This document shows, piece by piece, positions 31,081 through 40,500 of a stretch of DNA of 64,000 nt (its first letter is position 1; the number at the start of each line of letters is the position of its first letter). The notes under the pieces were generated by a model. It did not search any database. It was not told where the DNA came from and worked only from the letters and a program-made list of their open reading frames with translations. Where the stretch lies: assembly GCF_014268785.2 (NCBI RefSeq), contig NZ_JABWRD020000003.1:1-64000 (forward strand), read 5' to 3'. The position numbers and the translations under genes were made by a program. This DNA is from Pseudomonas shirazensis. GTDB taxonomy: Bacteria; Pseudomonadota; Gammaproteobacteria; Pseudomonadales; Pseudomonadaceae.

Positions 31081-33164
31081 ACGGCTTCTTCAGCTCGATG
31101 CCGCCCGCCCGCGACTGGTTCTACGGCGTGCGCACCTTTGCCGCGTCGATGATCGCCCTGTACATCGCCCTGCTGATGCAGCTGCCGCGCCCGTACTGGG
31201 CGATGGCTACGGTGTACATCGTCTCCAGCCCTTTCGTTGGCCCCACCAGCTCCAAGGCCCTGTACCGCGCCCTCGGCACGCTGCTCGGCGCAGGCGGGGC
31301 GATCCTGCTGGTACCGCCGCTGGTACAGTCGCCGTTGTTGCTGTCGGGGGCCATCGCCCTGTGGACCGGGACCTTGCTGTTCCTCTCGCTGAACCTGCGC
31401 ACCGCCAACAACTACGTGCTGATGCTGGCGGGCTATACCTTGCCGATGATTGCTCTGGCGGTAGTCGACGACCCGCTGGCGGTGTTCGACGTCGCCTCGT
31501 CGCGGGCCCAGGAGATCTGCCTGGGCATCGTTTGCGCAGCGGTGGTAGGCGCGATCTTCTGGCCGCGGCGGCTGGCGCCGGTGGTGGTCGGTTCGACCGG
31601 CAATTGGTTCGCCGAAGCGATCCGCTACAGCGACAGCTACCTGGCCCGTGATGTCGCGGTCGACAAAGTCGCCGCCCTGCGCGCCTCGATGGTTGCCACC
31701 TTCAACAGCCTCGAGCTGATGATCGGCCAGCTCGGTCACGAAGGCGCCGGCCCGCATACCTTGAAGAATGCCCGCGAACTGCGTGGCCGGATGATCCACC
31801 TGCTGCCGGTCATCGATGCCCTTGACGACGCCCTGCGCGCTCTCGAAGGCCGCGCGCCAGCGCAGTTCAGCCTGATTCAGCCGCTGCTGGCCGATGCTCG
31901 CGATTGGCTGCAAGGCAGCGCCGAGGATGCTTCGGTACTGCGCTGGCGCACCCTCAGAGACAAACTCGAATCTTGGCAACCAAGCGCTGCCGCGCTCGAT
32001 CAGCGGCCGGAACTACTGCTCTCCAACGCGCTTTACCGACTGACCGAATGGGTCGACCTGTGGCAGGACTGCTGCGCCCTGCAACATGCTTTGCGCGCCG
32101 ATGACGCCACGCCCTGGCGGGCGGTCTACCGGCATTGGCGGCTGGGCCGGCTGACGCCGTTTTTCGACCGTGGGCTGATGCTCTACTCGGTGTTCTCCAC
32201 GGTTACTGCGATCATCGTCGCCTGCGCATTGTGGATTGGCCTGGGCTGGCACGACGGCGCCAGCGCAGTGATCCTCGCCGCGGTCGCCTGCAGCTTCTTC
32301 GCCGCCATGGACGACCCCGCGCCGCAGATCTACCGGTTCTTCTTCTGGACTATGCTGTCGGTGATCTTCTCCAGCCTGTACTTGTTCCTGGTGCTGCCCA
32401 ACCTGCACGACTTCCCGATGCTGGTGCTGGCCTTCGCCGTGCCGTTCATCTGCGTCGGCACCCTCACCGTGCAGCCGCGCTTCTACCTCGGCACCTTGCT
32501 GACCATCGTCAACACCGCGACCTTTGTCAGCATCCAGGGTGCCTACGATGCCGACTTCTTCACCTTCCTCAACGCCAACCTGGCAGGCCCGGTGGGCTTG
32601 CTGTTCGCGTTTATCTGGACCCTGCTGCTGCGCCCGTTCGGCGTCGAGCTGGCGGCCAAACGGCTGACCCGTTTTGCCTGGCGCGACATCGTCGAAATCA
32701 CCCAGCCAGCGCCGCTGGCTGAGCAGCGCAAAGTCGGTGTACAGATGCTCGACCGCCTTATGCAACACCTGCCGCGGCTGTCGCAGACTGGCCAGGACAG
32801 CGGCGTGGCCCTGCGTGACCTGCGCGTGGGCCTGAACCTGCTGGACTTACAGGCCTACCTGCCGCGGACTGGCCTGCAAGCGCGCGAGGCGCTGCAAACG
32901 GTGATCGAAGAAGTCGGCGCCCACTATGCGCAGTGCCTGCGCGCCGGCGAACGCCTGCATGCGCCGGCAGAGTTGCTGCGCAACATGGAGCGCGCCCGGC
33001 AGAGCCTGGCGCTGGACGATCTGCACGACCGTGGCGATGCCCGCGTGCATTTGCTGCACGCCTTGAGCGGCCTGCGCCTGGCCTTGCTGCCGGGTGTCGA
33101 GGTGATGCTTGAGCCCAGTGCCCCCGCGCAACTGCCTGATGGCATCGATGGAGCCCCGCTGTGA
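31077..33164 (+). CDS. FUSC-family inner-membrane exporter (AaeB-like)
   Basis: Inner-membrane transporter of 695 residues of the FUSC/AaeB family, whose characterised member exports hydroxylated aromatic acids. Two hydrophobic blocks of several helices (about 17-170 and about 365-525) are each followed by a cytoplasmic stretch, the normal two-half layout. The N-terminal motif PRPYWAMATVYIVSSPFVGP is typical. It overlaps marR upstream (4 bp) and the DUF1656 gene downstream (4 bp). With the HlyD and outer-membrane genes it should form a three-part pump. Confidence 0.9.
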   Translation: MNGFFSSMPPARDWFYGVRTFAASMIALYIALLMQLPRPYWAMATVYIVSSPFVGPTSSKALYRALGTLLGAGGAILLVPPLVQSPLLLSGAIALWTGTLLFLSLNLRTANNYVLMLAGYTLPMIALAVVDDPLAVFDVASSRAQEICLGIVCAAVVGAIFWPRRLAPVVVGSTGNWFAEAIRYSDSYLARDVAVDKVAALRASMVATFNSLELMIGQLGHEGAGPHTLKNARELRGRMIHLLPVIDALDDALRALEGRAPAQFSLIQPLLADARDWLQGSAEDASVLRWRTLRDKLESWQPSAAALDQRPELLLSNALYRLTEWVDLWQDCCALQHALRADDATPWRAVYRHWRLGRLTPFFDRGLMLYSVFSTVTAIIVACALWIGLGWHDGASAVILAAVACSFFAAMDDPAPQIYRFFFWTMLSVIFSSLYLFLVLPNLHDFPMLVLAFAVPFICVGTLTVQPRFYLGTLLTIVNTATFVSIQGAYDADFFTFLNANLAGPVGLLFAFIWTLLLRPFGVELAAKRLTRFAWRDIVEITQPAPLAEQRKVGVQMLDRLMQHLPRLSQTGQDSGVALRDLRVGLNLLDLQAYLPRTGLQAREALQTVIEEVGAHYAQCLRAGERLHAPAELLRNMERARQSLALDDLHDRGDARVHLLHALSGLRLALLPGVEVMLEPSAPAQLPDGIDGAPL

Positions 33165-33373
33165 TTGGTGAACTGGATATCAGCGGGGTGTTCCTGCCCA
33201 CGCTCCTGGTGATGATGATCGGCACCTACCTGCTGTTTCTTGGCGTGCACGCTGTGCTGGTGCGCCTGCATTTCTACCGCCTGGTCTGGCACCGGGCGTT
33301 GTTCAACGTTGCCCTGTATGCCGTGCTGCTTGGCGCGGTAGACCACTTTTGCCGAAGCCTGATGCTGCCATGA
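33161..33373 (+). CDS. DUF1656 small membrane protein (AaeX-like)
   Basis: A 70-residue membrane protein with two helices (about 9-30 and 47-64). GTG start at 33161 overlaps the FUSC stop, and its own stop overlaps the next ATG, so it is translated as part of the chain. DUF1656 proteins accompany FUSC and HlyD partners in many proteobacteria (AaeX in E. coli); their job in the pump is not settled. Confidence 0.88.
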   Translation: MIGELDISGVFLPTLLVMMIGTYLLFLGVHAVLVRLHFYRLVWHRALFNVALYAVLLGAVDHFCRSLMLP

Positions 33374-34245
33374 AAAAACCTTTGTTGACCTTGGGCCGTG
33401 TGGTCCTGACCCTGCTGGTAGTGACCTTTGCCGCCGTGCTGATCTGGCAGATGGTGGTGTACTACATGTTCGCCCCGTGGACCCGCGACGGCCACATCCG
33501 CGCCGACGTGATCCAGATCGCCCCGGACGTGTCCGGGCTGATCCAGCGCGTCGAGGTGCGCGACAACCAGGTGATCAAGCGCGGCGACGTGCTCTTCAGC
33601 ATCGACCAGGACCGCTTCAGCCTGGCCCTGCGCCACGCCCAAGCGACCTTGAGCGAGCGCCAGGAAACCCTCGCTCAAGCCATTCGCGAAACCCGGCGCA
33701 ACAAAAAGCTGGGCAACCTGGTCGCGGCCGAGCAGTTGGAAGAAAGCCAATCGCGTGAAGCCCGCGCCCGCTCGGCGGTCAATCAGGCTCAGGTCGCAGT
33801 CGACAGCGCGCAACTCAACCTTGATCGCTCGGTAGTGCGCAGCCCGGTCGACGGCTATCTCAACGACCGCGCCCCGCGTGCCCATGAGTTCGTCACCGCC
33901 GGCCGTGCAGTGCTATCGGTAGTCGACAGCGGCTCGTACCACGTCGATGGTTATTTCGAAGAGACCAAGCTCGGCGGCATCCATATCGGCGATGCCGTCG
34001 ACATCCGCGTGATGGGTGACGACACCCGCCTACGTGGCCATGTCGAAAGCTTTGCCGCCGGCATCGAAGACCGTGACCGTAGCAGCGGCGCCAACCTGCT
34101 GCCCAACGTCAACCCGGCGTTCAGCTGGGTACGCCTGGCCCAGCGCATCCCGGTGCGGATTGCCTTCGATCAGGTGCCAGCCGACTTCCGCATGATCGCC
34201 GGGCGCACGGCCACAGTGACTATCCTCGAGGGCCAGCGCCCATGA
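33370..34245 (+). CDS. HlyD/EmrA-type periplasmic membrane-fusion protein (AaeA-like)
   Basis: Periplasmic adaptor of 291 residues joining the FUSC exporter to the outer-membrane factor. It has one N-terminal membrane helix (about 9-32), a split lipoyl domain (IAPDVSGLIQRVEVRDNQVI and RSPVDGYLNDRAPRAHEFV), a short coiled coil (about 85-150) and a beta-barrel end. ATG 33370 overlaps the DUF1656 stop; its stop overlaps the next gene by 4 bp. Confidence 0.9.
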   Translation: MKKPLLTLGRVVLTLLVVTFAAVLIWQMVVYYMFAPWTRDGHIRADVIQIAPDVSGLIQRVEVRDNQVIKRGDVLFSIDQDRFSLALRHAQATLSERQETLAQAIRETRRNKKLGNLVAAEQLEESQSREARARSAVNQAQVAVDSAQLNLDRSVVRSPVDGYLNDRAPRAHEFVTAGRAVLSVVDSGSYHVDGYFEETKLGGIHIGDAVDIRVMGDDTRLRGHVESFAAGIEDRDRSSGANLLPNVNPAFSWVRLAQRIPVRIAFDQVPADFRMIAGRTATVTILEGQRP

Positions 34246-35660
34246 AACGCCTGTTGCTGATTGGCCTGAGCCTGTCACTCGGCGCCTGCCAGATGGTCGG
34301 CCCCGACTATCAGGTACCAGAGGACGCTGCGGTCCAGCGCAGCGACCTCAACGGCGCCTTGCGCCAGGACGCCGATAGCGTGGTCTCGGCACCGGTGCCG
34401 GAGGACTGGTGGCAGCTCTACCAGGACCCGCGTCTGAACCAGCTGGTACGCCAGGCCTTGGCCAGCAACAGCGAACTGCGCGTGGCGGCTGCCAACATCG
34501 CCAAGGCCCGCGCCCAGCTTGAGGTCGCTGAATCGCAGGGCGGCTTTGGCGGTTCCGGCAAGCTTGCTGCGCAACGCCTGCAGGAGTCTGGCGAAGCCTT
34601 CCTGCAACCGGAAAAAGTCCCGGTCGCAAACATCGGCGAAGCGATCATCAGCGCTTCCTATCAGTTCGACCTGTGGGGCACCTTCAAGCGCGGCACCGAG
34701 GCCGCCCAGGCCAATGCCGACGCCGTCCAGGCCGCCGCTGACACTGCCCGCATCACTTTGGTGGCCGACGTGGTCAAGGCTTATACGCAGGTGTGCTCGG
34801 CCAACGAAGAGCTGCACATCGCTCGCCAGTCGCTGGACCTGCAACAGCAAGGCGTGCAACTGACCCAGCGCCTGCGTGATGCCGGCCGTGGTGATGAAAC
34901 CCAGGTCACCCGCTCGCAAACCCAGCTCAAGTCGTTGAGCGCCGAGCTGCCGCGTTTTCAGGCTGAGCGCGAGACGGGCTTGTATACCCTGGCAGCGCTG
35001 CTGGCGAAACCTGTCGAGCAACTGCCGGCAGGCACTGCCGATTGCGCCGAGCTGCCGCATCTGGCCCAGCTAATCCCGGTGGGTGATGGCGCTGCACTGC
35101 TCAAACGCCGCCCCGACGTGCGCCAGGCCGAACGCCAGTTGGCAGCCGCTACAGCGAGCATCGGTGTCGCTACGGGCGCGTTGTACCCGAACATCAGCAT
35201 CGGCGCTCAGGTCGGCACCATCGGCATCCTCGACAACCTCGGCGAGCCGTCTACCAACCGCTGGGGCTTTGGCCCGCTGGTCAGCTGGACCATCCCCACC
35301 AACGGCACCCGTGCCCGCATTCGCGAGGCCGAGGCCTCGACGCAAGCAGCCCTGGCCCATTTCGACGGCGTGGTCCTCAACGCCATCCGCGAGACCCAGA
35401 CCCGGCTGGCGCAGTACAGCGCCCTGCTCGACCGGCGCGATGCCCTGGCCGAGGCCGAGCGCTCGGCTCAGCAGGCGGCCGAGCAAACCCACCGCTACTT
35501 CCAGGCCGGGCGCGAGTCGTTCCTGGCGGACCTGCAGGCGACCCGCACCTACACCGACATGCGCGGGCAGCTGGCCGCGGCCAACAGCCAGGTGGCGATG
35601 GGGCAGATCAGTGTGTTCCTGGCGTTGGGCGGTGGTTGGAAAGACCCCGCAGGCAAGTGA
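34242..35660 (+). CDS. OprM/NodT-type outer-membrane efflux lipoprotein
   Basis: Outer-membrane channel of 472 residues. The signal peptide ends in a lipobox (SLGAC, Cys16), so the protein is a lipoprotein like OprM. Two repeated efflux domains follow (about 55-245 and 270-460), with the typical EDWWQLYQDPRLNQLV near the front and RRPDVRQAERQLAAATASIG in the second half. Last gene of the operon. It belongs with the FUSC pump rather than with LapB/LapC, although TolC-type channels can be shared. Confidence 0.9.
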   Translation: MKRLLLIGLSLSLGACQMVGPDYQVPEDAAVQRSDLNGALRQDADSVVSAPVPEDWWQLYQDPRLNQLVRQALASNSELRVAAANIAKARAQLEVAESQGGFGGSGKLAAQRLQESGEAFLQPEKVPVANIGEAIISASYQFDLWGTFKRGTEAAQANADAVQAAADTARITLVADVVKAYTQVCSANEELHIARQSLDLQQQGVQLTQRLRDAGRGDETQVTRSQTQLKSLSAELPRFQAERETGLYTLAALLAKPVEQLPAGTADCAELPHLAQLIPVGDGAALLKRRPDVRQAERQLAAATASIGVATGALYPNISIGAQVGTIGILDNLGEPSTNRWGFGPLVSWTIPTNGTRARIREAEASTQAALAHFDGVVLNAIRETQTRLAQYSALLDRRDALAEAERSAQQAAEQTHRYFQAGRESFLADLQATRTYTDMRGQLAAANSQVAMGQISVFLALGGGWKDPAGK

Positions 35661-35681
35661 TTCAGGCGGTGCTCAGTGGGC

Positions 35682-37169
35682 CTACGAGCCTGGCCGGTAC
35701 TGCAACGCCTCGGCCAGATGCGCACGGCCGATGTTGTCCAGCTGCTCCAGATCAGCCAAGGTCCGCGCCACCTTGAGCAGCCGATGGGCCGCGCGCAGTG
35801 ACAAGGTCAGGCGCTCGCAGGCGTTCTCCAGCCAGCTCTGGTCCCCGGCACTCAACCCGCAATAACGGCGCAGGCCATTGAGGTCGAGAAATGCATTGGC
35901 GCAGCCCTGCCGGCGTTGCTGGCGCTCACGGGCCTCGGCCACCACTGCGGCAACGCTGGCACTGGTTTCGCCGCTGGGCTGGTTGGTCAGCACTGTGCTT
36001 TCCCGCGCCACGGTCAGGTGCAGGTCAATCCGATCGAGTAGCGGCCCAGACAGCTTGTTGCGGTAACGCTGGATCAGTTCGGTGCTGCAGCGACAACGCC
36101 CTGTAGGGTCACCCAGGTAGCCGCAGGGGCACGGGTTCATTGCCGCCACCAACTGAAAGCGGGCAGGGAAGCGTACCTTGTCCTTGGCCCGCGCCACCAC
36201 GATCTCGCCGCTCTCCAGTGGCTCGCGCAACACCTCCAGCACGCGCCGCTCGAACTCCGGTAGTTCATCAAGAAACAGCACACCGTGGTGGGCGAGGGTG
36301 ATCTCCCCCGGCTGCGGCCGACTGCCGCCACCCACCAGGGCCGGCCCAGAGGCCGAGTGATGCGGATGCCGGAACGGCCGCTGCGGCCAGCTGTTCAACG
36401 GAGTACGCCCGCTCACCGACTGAATCGCCGCCACCTCCAGCGCCTCATGTTCATCCAGCGGCGGCAGCAAGCCGGGCAAGCGGCTGGCGAGCAAGGTCTT
36501 GCCGGTGCCTGGCGGGCCGGTGAACAGCAGATTGTGGGCACCCGCCGCCGCCAGCAGTAGCGCCCGTTTGGCAGCCACCTGGCCCTGCACTTCACTCAAA
36601 TCCGGGTAAGGCTTGCTCTGCAGCACCAACCCATTGGCCGCGTAAGGCGCCAACGGCACCTGACCATTGAGGTGAGCGACCAGCTCCTGCAGATGGGCAA
36701 CCGCATACACCACCAGCCCACTGGCCAGGCTCGCCTCCTCGGCATTGTCCCGCGGCACCACCAGTGCCCGGCCGGCATCGCGTGCCGCCAGCGCTGCAGG
36801 CAGTACCCCCTGCACCGCCCGCACGGCACCGGACAAGGCCAACTCGCCCAGGCACTCGATCTCGCTCAGCTGGGCAACCGGCACCTGCGCATCGGCCGCC
36901 AGAATGCCCAGGGCAATGGCCAGGTCGTAGCGCCCGCCGTCCTTGGGCAGGTCGGCAGGGGCGAGGCTCTGGGTGATACGCCGGGCAGGGTAATTCAGGC
37001 CCGAGTTGACGATGGCGCTGCGCACCCGGTCCTTGCTCTCTTTGACGGTGGTTTCCGGCAGGCCGACCAACGTCAGCGTGGGCAAGCCATTGGCGAGATG
37101 GGTCTCGACACTGACGGCAGGCGCCTCGACGCCGACCTGGGCGCGGCTGTGAACAAGGGCGAGGGACAT
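35682..37169 (-). CDS. comM: ComM / YifB-family AAA+ ATPase
   Basis: Mg-chelatase-like AAA+ ATPase of 495 residues. In naturally competent bacteria ComM acts as a hexameric branch-migration helicase during transformation; a role in this organism is inferred. Visible parts are the N-terminal LonS5-like domain (1-175), Walker A (GPPGTGKT near 220), Walker B (VLFLDELPEF), a Cys-rich insert (NPCPCGYLGDPTGRCRCS) and the C-terminal helical lid. ATG 37169 with GGAG upstream is the start; the frame runs 14 codons further without support. It converges with the efflux operon, 21 bp between the stops. Confidence 0.93.
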   Translation of the reverse strand: MSLALVHSRAQVGVEAPAVSVETHLANGLPTLTLVGLPETTVKESKDRVRSAIVNSGLNYPARRITQSLAPADLPKDGGRYDLAIALGILAADAQVPVAQLSEIECLGELALSGAVRAVQGVLPAALAARDAGRALVVPRDNAEEASLASGLVVYAVAHLQELVAHLNGQVPLAPYAANGLVLQSKPYPDLSEVQGQVAAKRALLLAAAGAHNLLFTGPPGTGKTLLASRLPGLLPPLDEHEALEVAAIQSVSGRTPLNSWPQRPFRHPHHSASGPALVGGGSRPQPGEITLAHHGVLFLDELPEFERRVLEVLREPLESGEIVVARAKDKVRFPARFQLVAAMNPCPCGYLGDPTGRCRCSTELIQRYRNKLSGPLLDRIDLHLTVARESTVLTNQPSGETSASVAAVVAEARERQQRRQGCANAFLDLNGLRRYCGLSAGDQSWLENACERLTLSLRAAHRLLKVARTLADLEQLDNIGRAHLAEALQYRPGS

Positions 37170-37279
37170 GGACACTCCGTAGTCGCTGATGAAAGCCGCG
37201 TCCTGCGGCACGTCATCAGCGTAGCGGGGTGTGGTGTGGCTGCTTCGGGAAGAGTGCTTCGGGGTTTTGCAGGGAGCCT

Positions 37280-37579
37280 TTAGGAAGCCGCTTGATCTGC
37301 CGCCGGTTCAGCCGCCTGCGTCGCTGGCGCAGCACTCATCCGCGCATCCAGCTCGGCAACCTGCTTCTCCAGCGCCTCAAGCCGCGCACGGGTGCGTGCA
37401 AGCACGACCATCTGGCTGTCGAATTCTTCCCGGCTGACCAGGTCGAGCTTGCTGAAAGCGCCCTGCATAAGCACCTTGAACTGGCTTTCCAGTTCAGCGC
37501 GGGGCTGGGCGGTGTCACCGCTGAACAGGCGCGAGGCCTGGTCGCTGAGGGCGTCTAGAAATGCTTTGGGCGCGAGCAT
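37280..37579 (-). CDS. ubiK: UbiK (YqiC), ubiquinone biosynthesis accessory factor
   Basis: Small coiled-coil protein of 99 residues that assists aerobic ubiquinone synthesis by binding UbiJ and the Ubi complex. The pattern AFLDALSDQASRLF, the central LVSREEFDSQMVVLARTRAR and the coiled coil LEALEKQVAELDARM are those of the BMFP/YqiC family. An Ala-rich disordered tail ends the protein. Transcribed toward comM and divergent from glnK. Confidence 0.9.
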   Translation of the reverse strand: MLAPKAFLDALSDQASRLFSGDTAQPRAELESQFKVLMQGAFSKLDLVSREEFDSQMVVLARTRARLEALEKQVAELDARMSAAPATQAAEPAADQAAS

Positions 37580-37677
37580 GGTGGGCTGTCCGCTTGATCG
37601 AAAAAAGAGCCCAAGTGTAGCACGCCGGTGTAAAGGCCCTTTGCCGCACGCTTTTCGCGCATACAGCAGATAACAAG

Positions 37678-37694
37678 CGCACCAAAACCGTGCA
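37678..37694. promoter_or_regulatory. NtrC-binding site upstream of glnK
   Basis: CGCACCAAAACCGTGCA matches the NtrC inverted repeat TGCACC-N5-GGTGCA at 10 of its 12 defined positions. Its centre is about 109 bp upstream of the start site predicted from the -24/-12 promoter, the usual enhancer distance. Confidence 0.75.
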
Positions 37695-37768
37695 GGTTTT
37701 CACTGATGGCGACTGGCCCAATCTGAACATTCCACGCAACTCGCTGTTTCCCGAGCATTTCCAGGTTT

Positions 37769-37783
37769 TGGCAAGGTTTCTGC
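37769..37783 (+). promoter_or_regulatory. Sigma-54 (RpoN) -24/-12 promoter of glnK-amtB
   Basis: TGGCAAGGTTTCTGC fits the consensus TGGCACG-N4-TTGC with correct spacing and two mismatches; the invariant GG and GC are present. With the NtrC site upstream it makes glnK-amtB nitrogen-controlled. The start site would be near 37795, leaving a leader of about 190 nt before the glnK ATG at 37984. No gene is seen in the rest of the 404-bp gap (37580-37983). Confidence 0.8.
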
Positions 37784-37824
37784 AATGACCTTTACGAGCC
37801 ATGCACTGATGCGGGTCCTTGTGA

Positions 37825-38322
<498 letters not shown>

Positions 38323-38370
38323 GCGACACAACAAAGCCTCACCAAACCCAACGCCCCAGGAGAAAACAAC

Positions 38371-39693
38371 ATGACTCTGCGTCAGATCGCAGGGCTAGGC
38401 GCCCTATTGTCCCTCGCAATGCCAGGCCTCGCGCTGGCCGAGGAAGCTGTCCCTACGCTGAACTCCGGCGACACCGCATGGATGCTCACTGCGACGGCGT
38501 TGGTACTGTTCATGACCATTCCAGGTCTGGCCCTGTTCTACGGCGGCATGGTCCGCTCCAAGAACGTGCTTTCGGTGATGATGCAGTGCTTCGCCATCAC
38601 CGGCCTGATCAGCATCCTGTGGATGGTGTACGGCTATAGCCTGGCCTTCGATACCACCGGTATGGAAAAAGGCGTGCTCAACTTCAGCTCGTTCGTGGGC
38701 GGCTTCTCCAAAGCCTTCCTCAACGGCGTGACCCCAGCCAGCCTGACGGCGGCCTTCCCGGAAGCAGTGTTCATCACCTTCCAGATGACCTTCGCCATCA
38801 TCACTCCCGCGCTGATCGTCGGTGCCTTCGCCGAGCGGATGAAGTTCTCGGCGATGCTGATCTTCATGGCAGTGTGGTTCACCCTGGTCTATGCGCCTAT
38901 CGCGCACATGGTCTGGAGCGGCGATGGCGCACTGATGTGGGACTGGGGCGTACTCGACTTCGCTGGTGGCACTGTGGTGCACATCAACGCCGGTATCGCG
39001 GGCCTGGTCTGCTGCCTGGTGCTGGGCAAGCGTAAAGGCTACCCAACCACGCCAATGGCACCGCACAACCTGGGCTACACCCTGATCGGCGCAGCCATGC
39101 TGTGGATCGGCTGGTTCGGCTTCAACGCAGGCTCCGCCGCAGCTGCCAACGGCACCGCCGGCATGGCCATGCTGGTCACCCAGATCGCCACCGCCGCTGC
39201 GGCGCTGGGCTGGATGTTCGCCGAGTGGATCTTCCACGGCAAACCAAGCGCACTGGGCATCGCTTCGGGTGTAGTGGCAGGCCTGGTGGCAATTACCCCG
39301 GCAGCCGGCACCGTGGGCCCGATGGGCGCTCTGGTGATCGGCCTGGCCTCGGGTGTGATCTGCTACTTCTGCGCCACCAGCCTCAAGCGCAAGCTTGGCT
39401 ATGACGACTCGCTGGATGCATTCGGTGTACACGGTATCGGCGGCATCGTCGGCGCCTTGCTCACCGGTATCTTCGCGGCACCGGCTCTGGGCGGCTTCGG
39501 CGCGGTGGACGACATCGGCGCGCAGTTCTGGATTCAGGCCAAGGGCGTGATCTTCACCGTGGTCTACACCGCTATCGTCACCTACATCATCCTCAAGGTG
39601 CTGGATATGGTGATGGGGCTGCGGGTCACCGAAGAAGAAGAGTCGGTCGGCCTCGACCTGGCGCAACACAACGAGCGTGGCTACAACCTGTAA
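38371..39693 (+). CDS. amtB: AmtB, ammonium channel
   Basis: Inner-membrane Amt/Rh ammonium transporter of 440 residues with a cleavable signal (about 1-23, ending ALAEE) and 11 helices. The Amt signature is present around DFAGGTVVHINAGIAGLV, whose His is one of the twin pore histidines; the second lies in FGVHGIGGIVG. Strong AGGAG ribosome site. Cotranscribed with glnK from the NtrC/sigma-54 promoter; GlnK plugs it under nitrogen sufficiency. Confidence 0.97.
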   Translation: MTLRQIAGLGALLSLAMPGLALAEEAVPTLNSGDTAWMLTATALVLFMTIPGLALFYGGMVRSKNVLSVMMQCFAITGLISILWMVYGYSLAFDTTGMEKGVLNFSSFVGGFSKAFLNGVTPASLTAAFPEAVFITFQMTFAIITPALIVGAFAERMKFSAMLIFMAVWFTLVYAPIAHMVWSGDGALMWDWGVLDFAGGTVVHINAGIAGLVCCLVLGKRKGYPTTPMAPHNLGYTLIGAAMLWIGWFGFNAGSAAAANGTAGMAMLVTQIATAAAALGWMFAEWIFHGKPSALGIASGVVAGLVAITPAAGTVGPMGALVIGLASGVICYFCATSLKRKLGYDDSLDAFGVHGIGGIVGALLTGIFAAPALGGFGAVDDIGAQFWIQAKGVIFTVVYTAIVTYIILKVLDMVMGLRVTEEEESVGLDLAQHNERGYNL

Positions 39694-39701
39694 TCACGAC
39701 G

Positions 39702-39735
39702 AAAAAAAATTGCCCGGTTCGCCGGGCATTTTTTT
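39702..39735 (+). terminator. Terminator of glnK-amtB
   Basis: TGCCCGG-TTCG-CCGGGCA stem-loop with an A-run before and TTTTTTT after it, starting 9 bp after the amtB stop. A textbook intrinsic terminator. Confidence 0.92.
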
Positions 39736-40122
39736 GTCTGAATTTCGCAGTTTCGTGCAGAGCAAACGGTTTATCCGTTACGTTCGCGACGTATGCCAAA
39801 AACTTACAACCTGCAGTGCGTTTATGAAGCTTTGCTTTTTCTGCGAGCACGCTAGAATGCGCGCCGGAGAGTGCTGAAGAGTTAATCTCGCGCTTCTTCC
39901 AGCCTTTGCTAGGCTTGCCAATATCGTATGGCCAGCACCGGCTCAGGGATTTCGTCAGGCTCTGCTAGCAGCAGGGTCTGCAGGGTAGCGCTGCTCATCC
40001 AGCGGCGCATGCTCAAGGGCAGTGGCCAAACCCACGGCCAGTTGAATTTTCACTGGTGGCTGCCGGTCTACGGCAACACTGGTCTATAACCAACCTGCTT
40101 TTCGCAAGCCATGAGGTAGAAC
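39736..40122 (+). promoter_or_regulatory. Leader/promoter region of sutA
   Basis: No gene is seen in this 387-bp gap. A possible sigma-70 promoter is TTGCTT at 39832-39837 and TAGAAT at 39853-39858, with a short 15-bp spacer. It would give a long leader of about 255 nt before sutA, so another promoter nearer the gene is also possible. The last bases before the ATG carry GAGGTAG as ribosome site. Confidence 0.4.
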
Positions 40123-40446
40123 ATGAGCGACGACGATCTGGAAACTGACGACCTCGAAGTAGGCGACGAAGACGAGGCTGATGAAGGTCTTGAGGCTGCT
40201 GCCGATGACGGCGCCGAAGACGCTGGCGACGACACCCCGGTACCTGCTGCCAAGGGCAAGTCCAAGGCTGCCGTGACGGTAGACGACATGCCGAGCATGG
40301 AGGCCAAGCAGAAAGAGCGCGACGCCCTGGCCCGTGCCATGGAAGAGTTCTTGAATCGCGGTGGCAAGGTGCAGGAAGTGGAGGCCAATGTGGTCGCCGA
40401 TCCGCCCAAGAAGCCCGACAACAAGTACGGCAGCCGCCCTATCTGA
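40123..40446 (+). CDS. sutA: SutA, RNA-polymerase-binding regulator of slow growth
   Basis: A 107-residue, very acidic, mostly disordered protein. Its N-terminal half is rich in Asp and Glu (SDDDLETDDLEVGDEDEADE), the middle forms one helix (MEAKQKERDALARAMEEFL), and the C terminus is short and polar (KKPDNKYGSRPI). This matches Pseudomonas SutA, which binds RNA polymerase and raises rRNA and other transcription in starved cells. Placement just after glnK-amtB is as I remember for P. aeruginosa. Confidence 0.88.
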   Translation: MSDDDLETDDLEVGDEDEADEGLEAAADDGAEDAGDDTPVPAAKGKSKAAVTVDDMPSMEAKQKERDALARAMEEFLNRGGKVQEVEANVVADPPKKPDNKYGSRPI

Positions 40447-40458
40447 GTGGTTGTCTGC

Positions 40459-40489
40459 AAAAAAGCCCGCCGTCGCTGCGGGCTTTTTT
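40459..40489. terminator. Bidirectional terminator between sutA and yigB
   Basis: A 12-bp stem (AAAAAAGCCCGC with GCGGGCTTTTTT) with a 7-nt loop between the convergent sutA and yigB stops. T-runs are present for both strands. Confidence 0.9.
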
Positions 40490-40500
40490 GTGGCTGCTGT

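Noticed and set aside
38404..39669. 421-codon minus-strand frame opposite amtB
   Set aside because: Shadow of a strongly conserved ammonium channel gene; no family resemblance.
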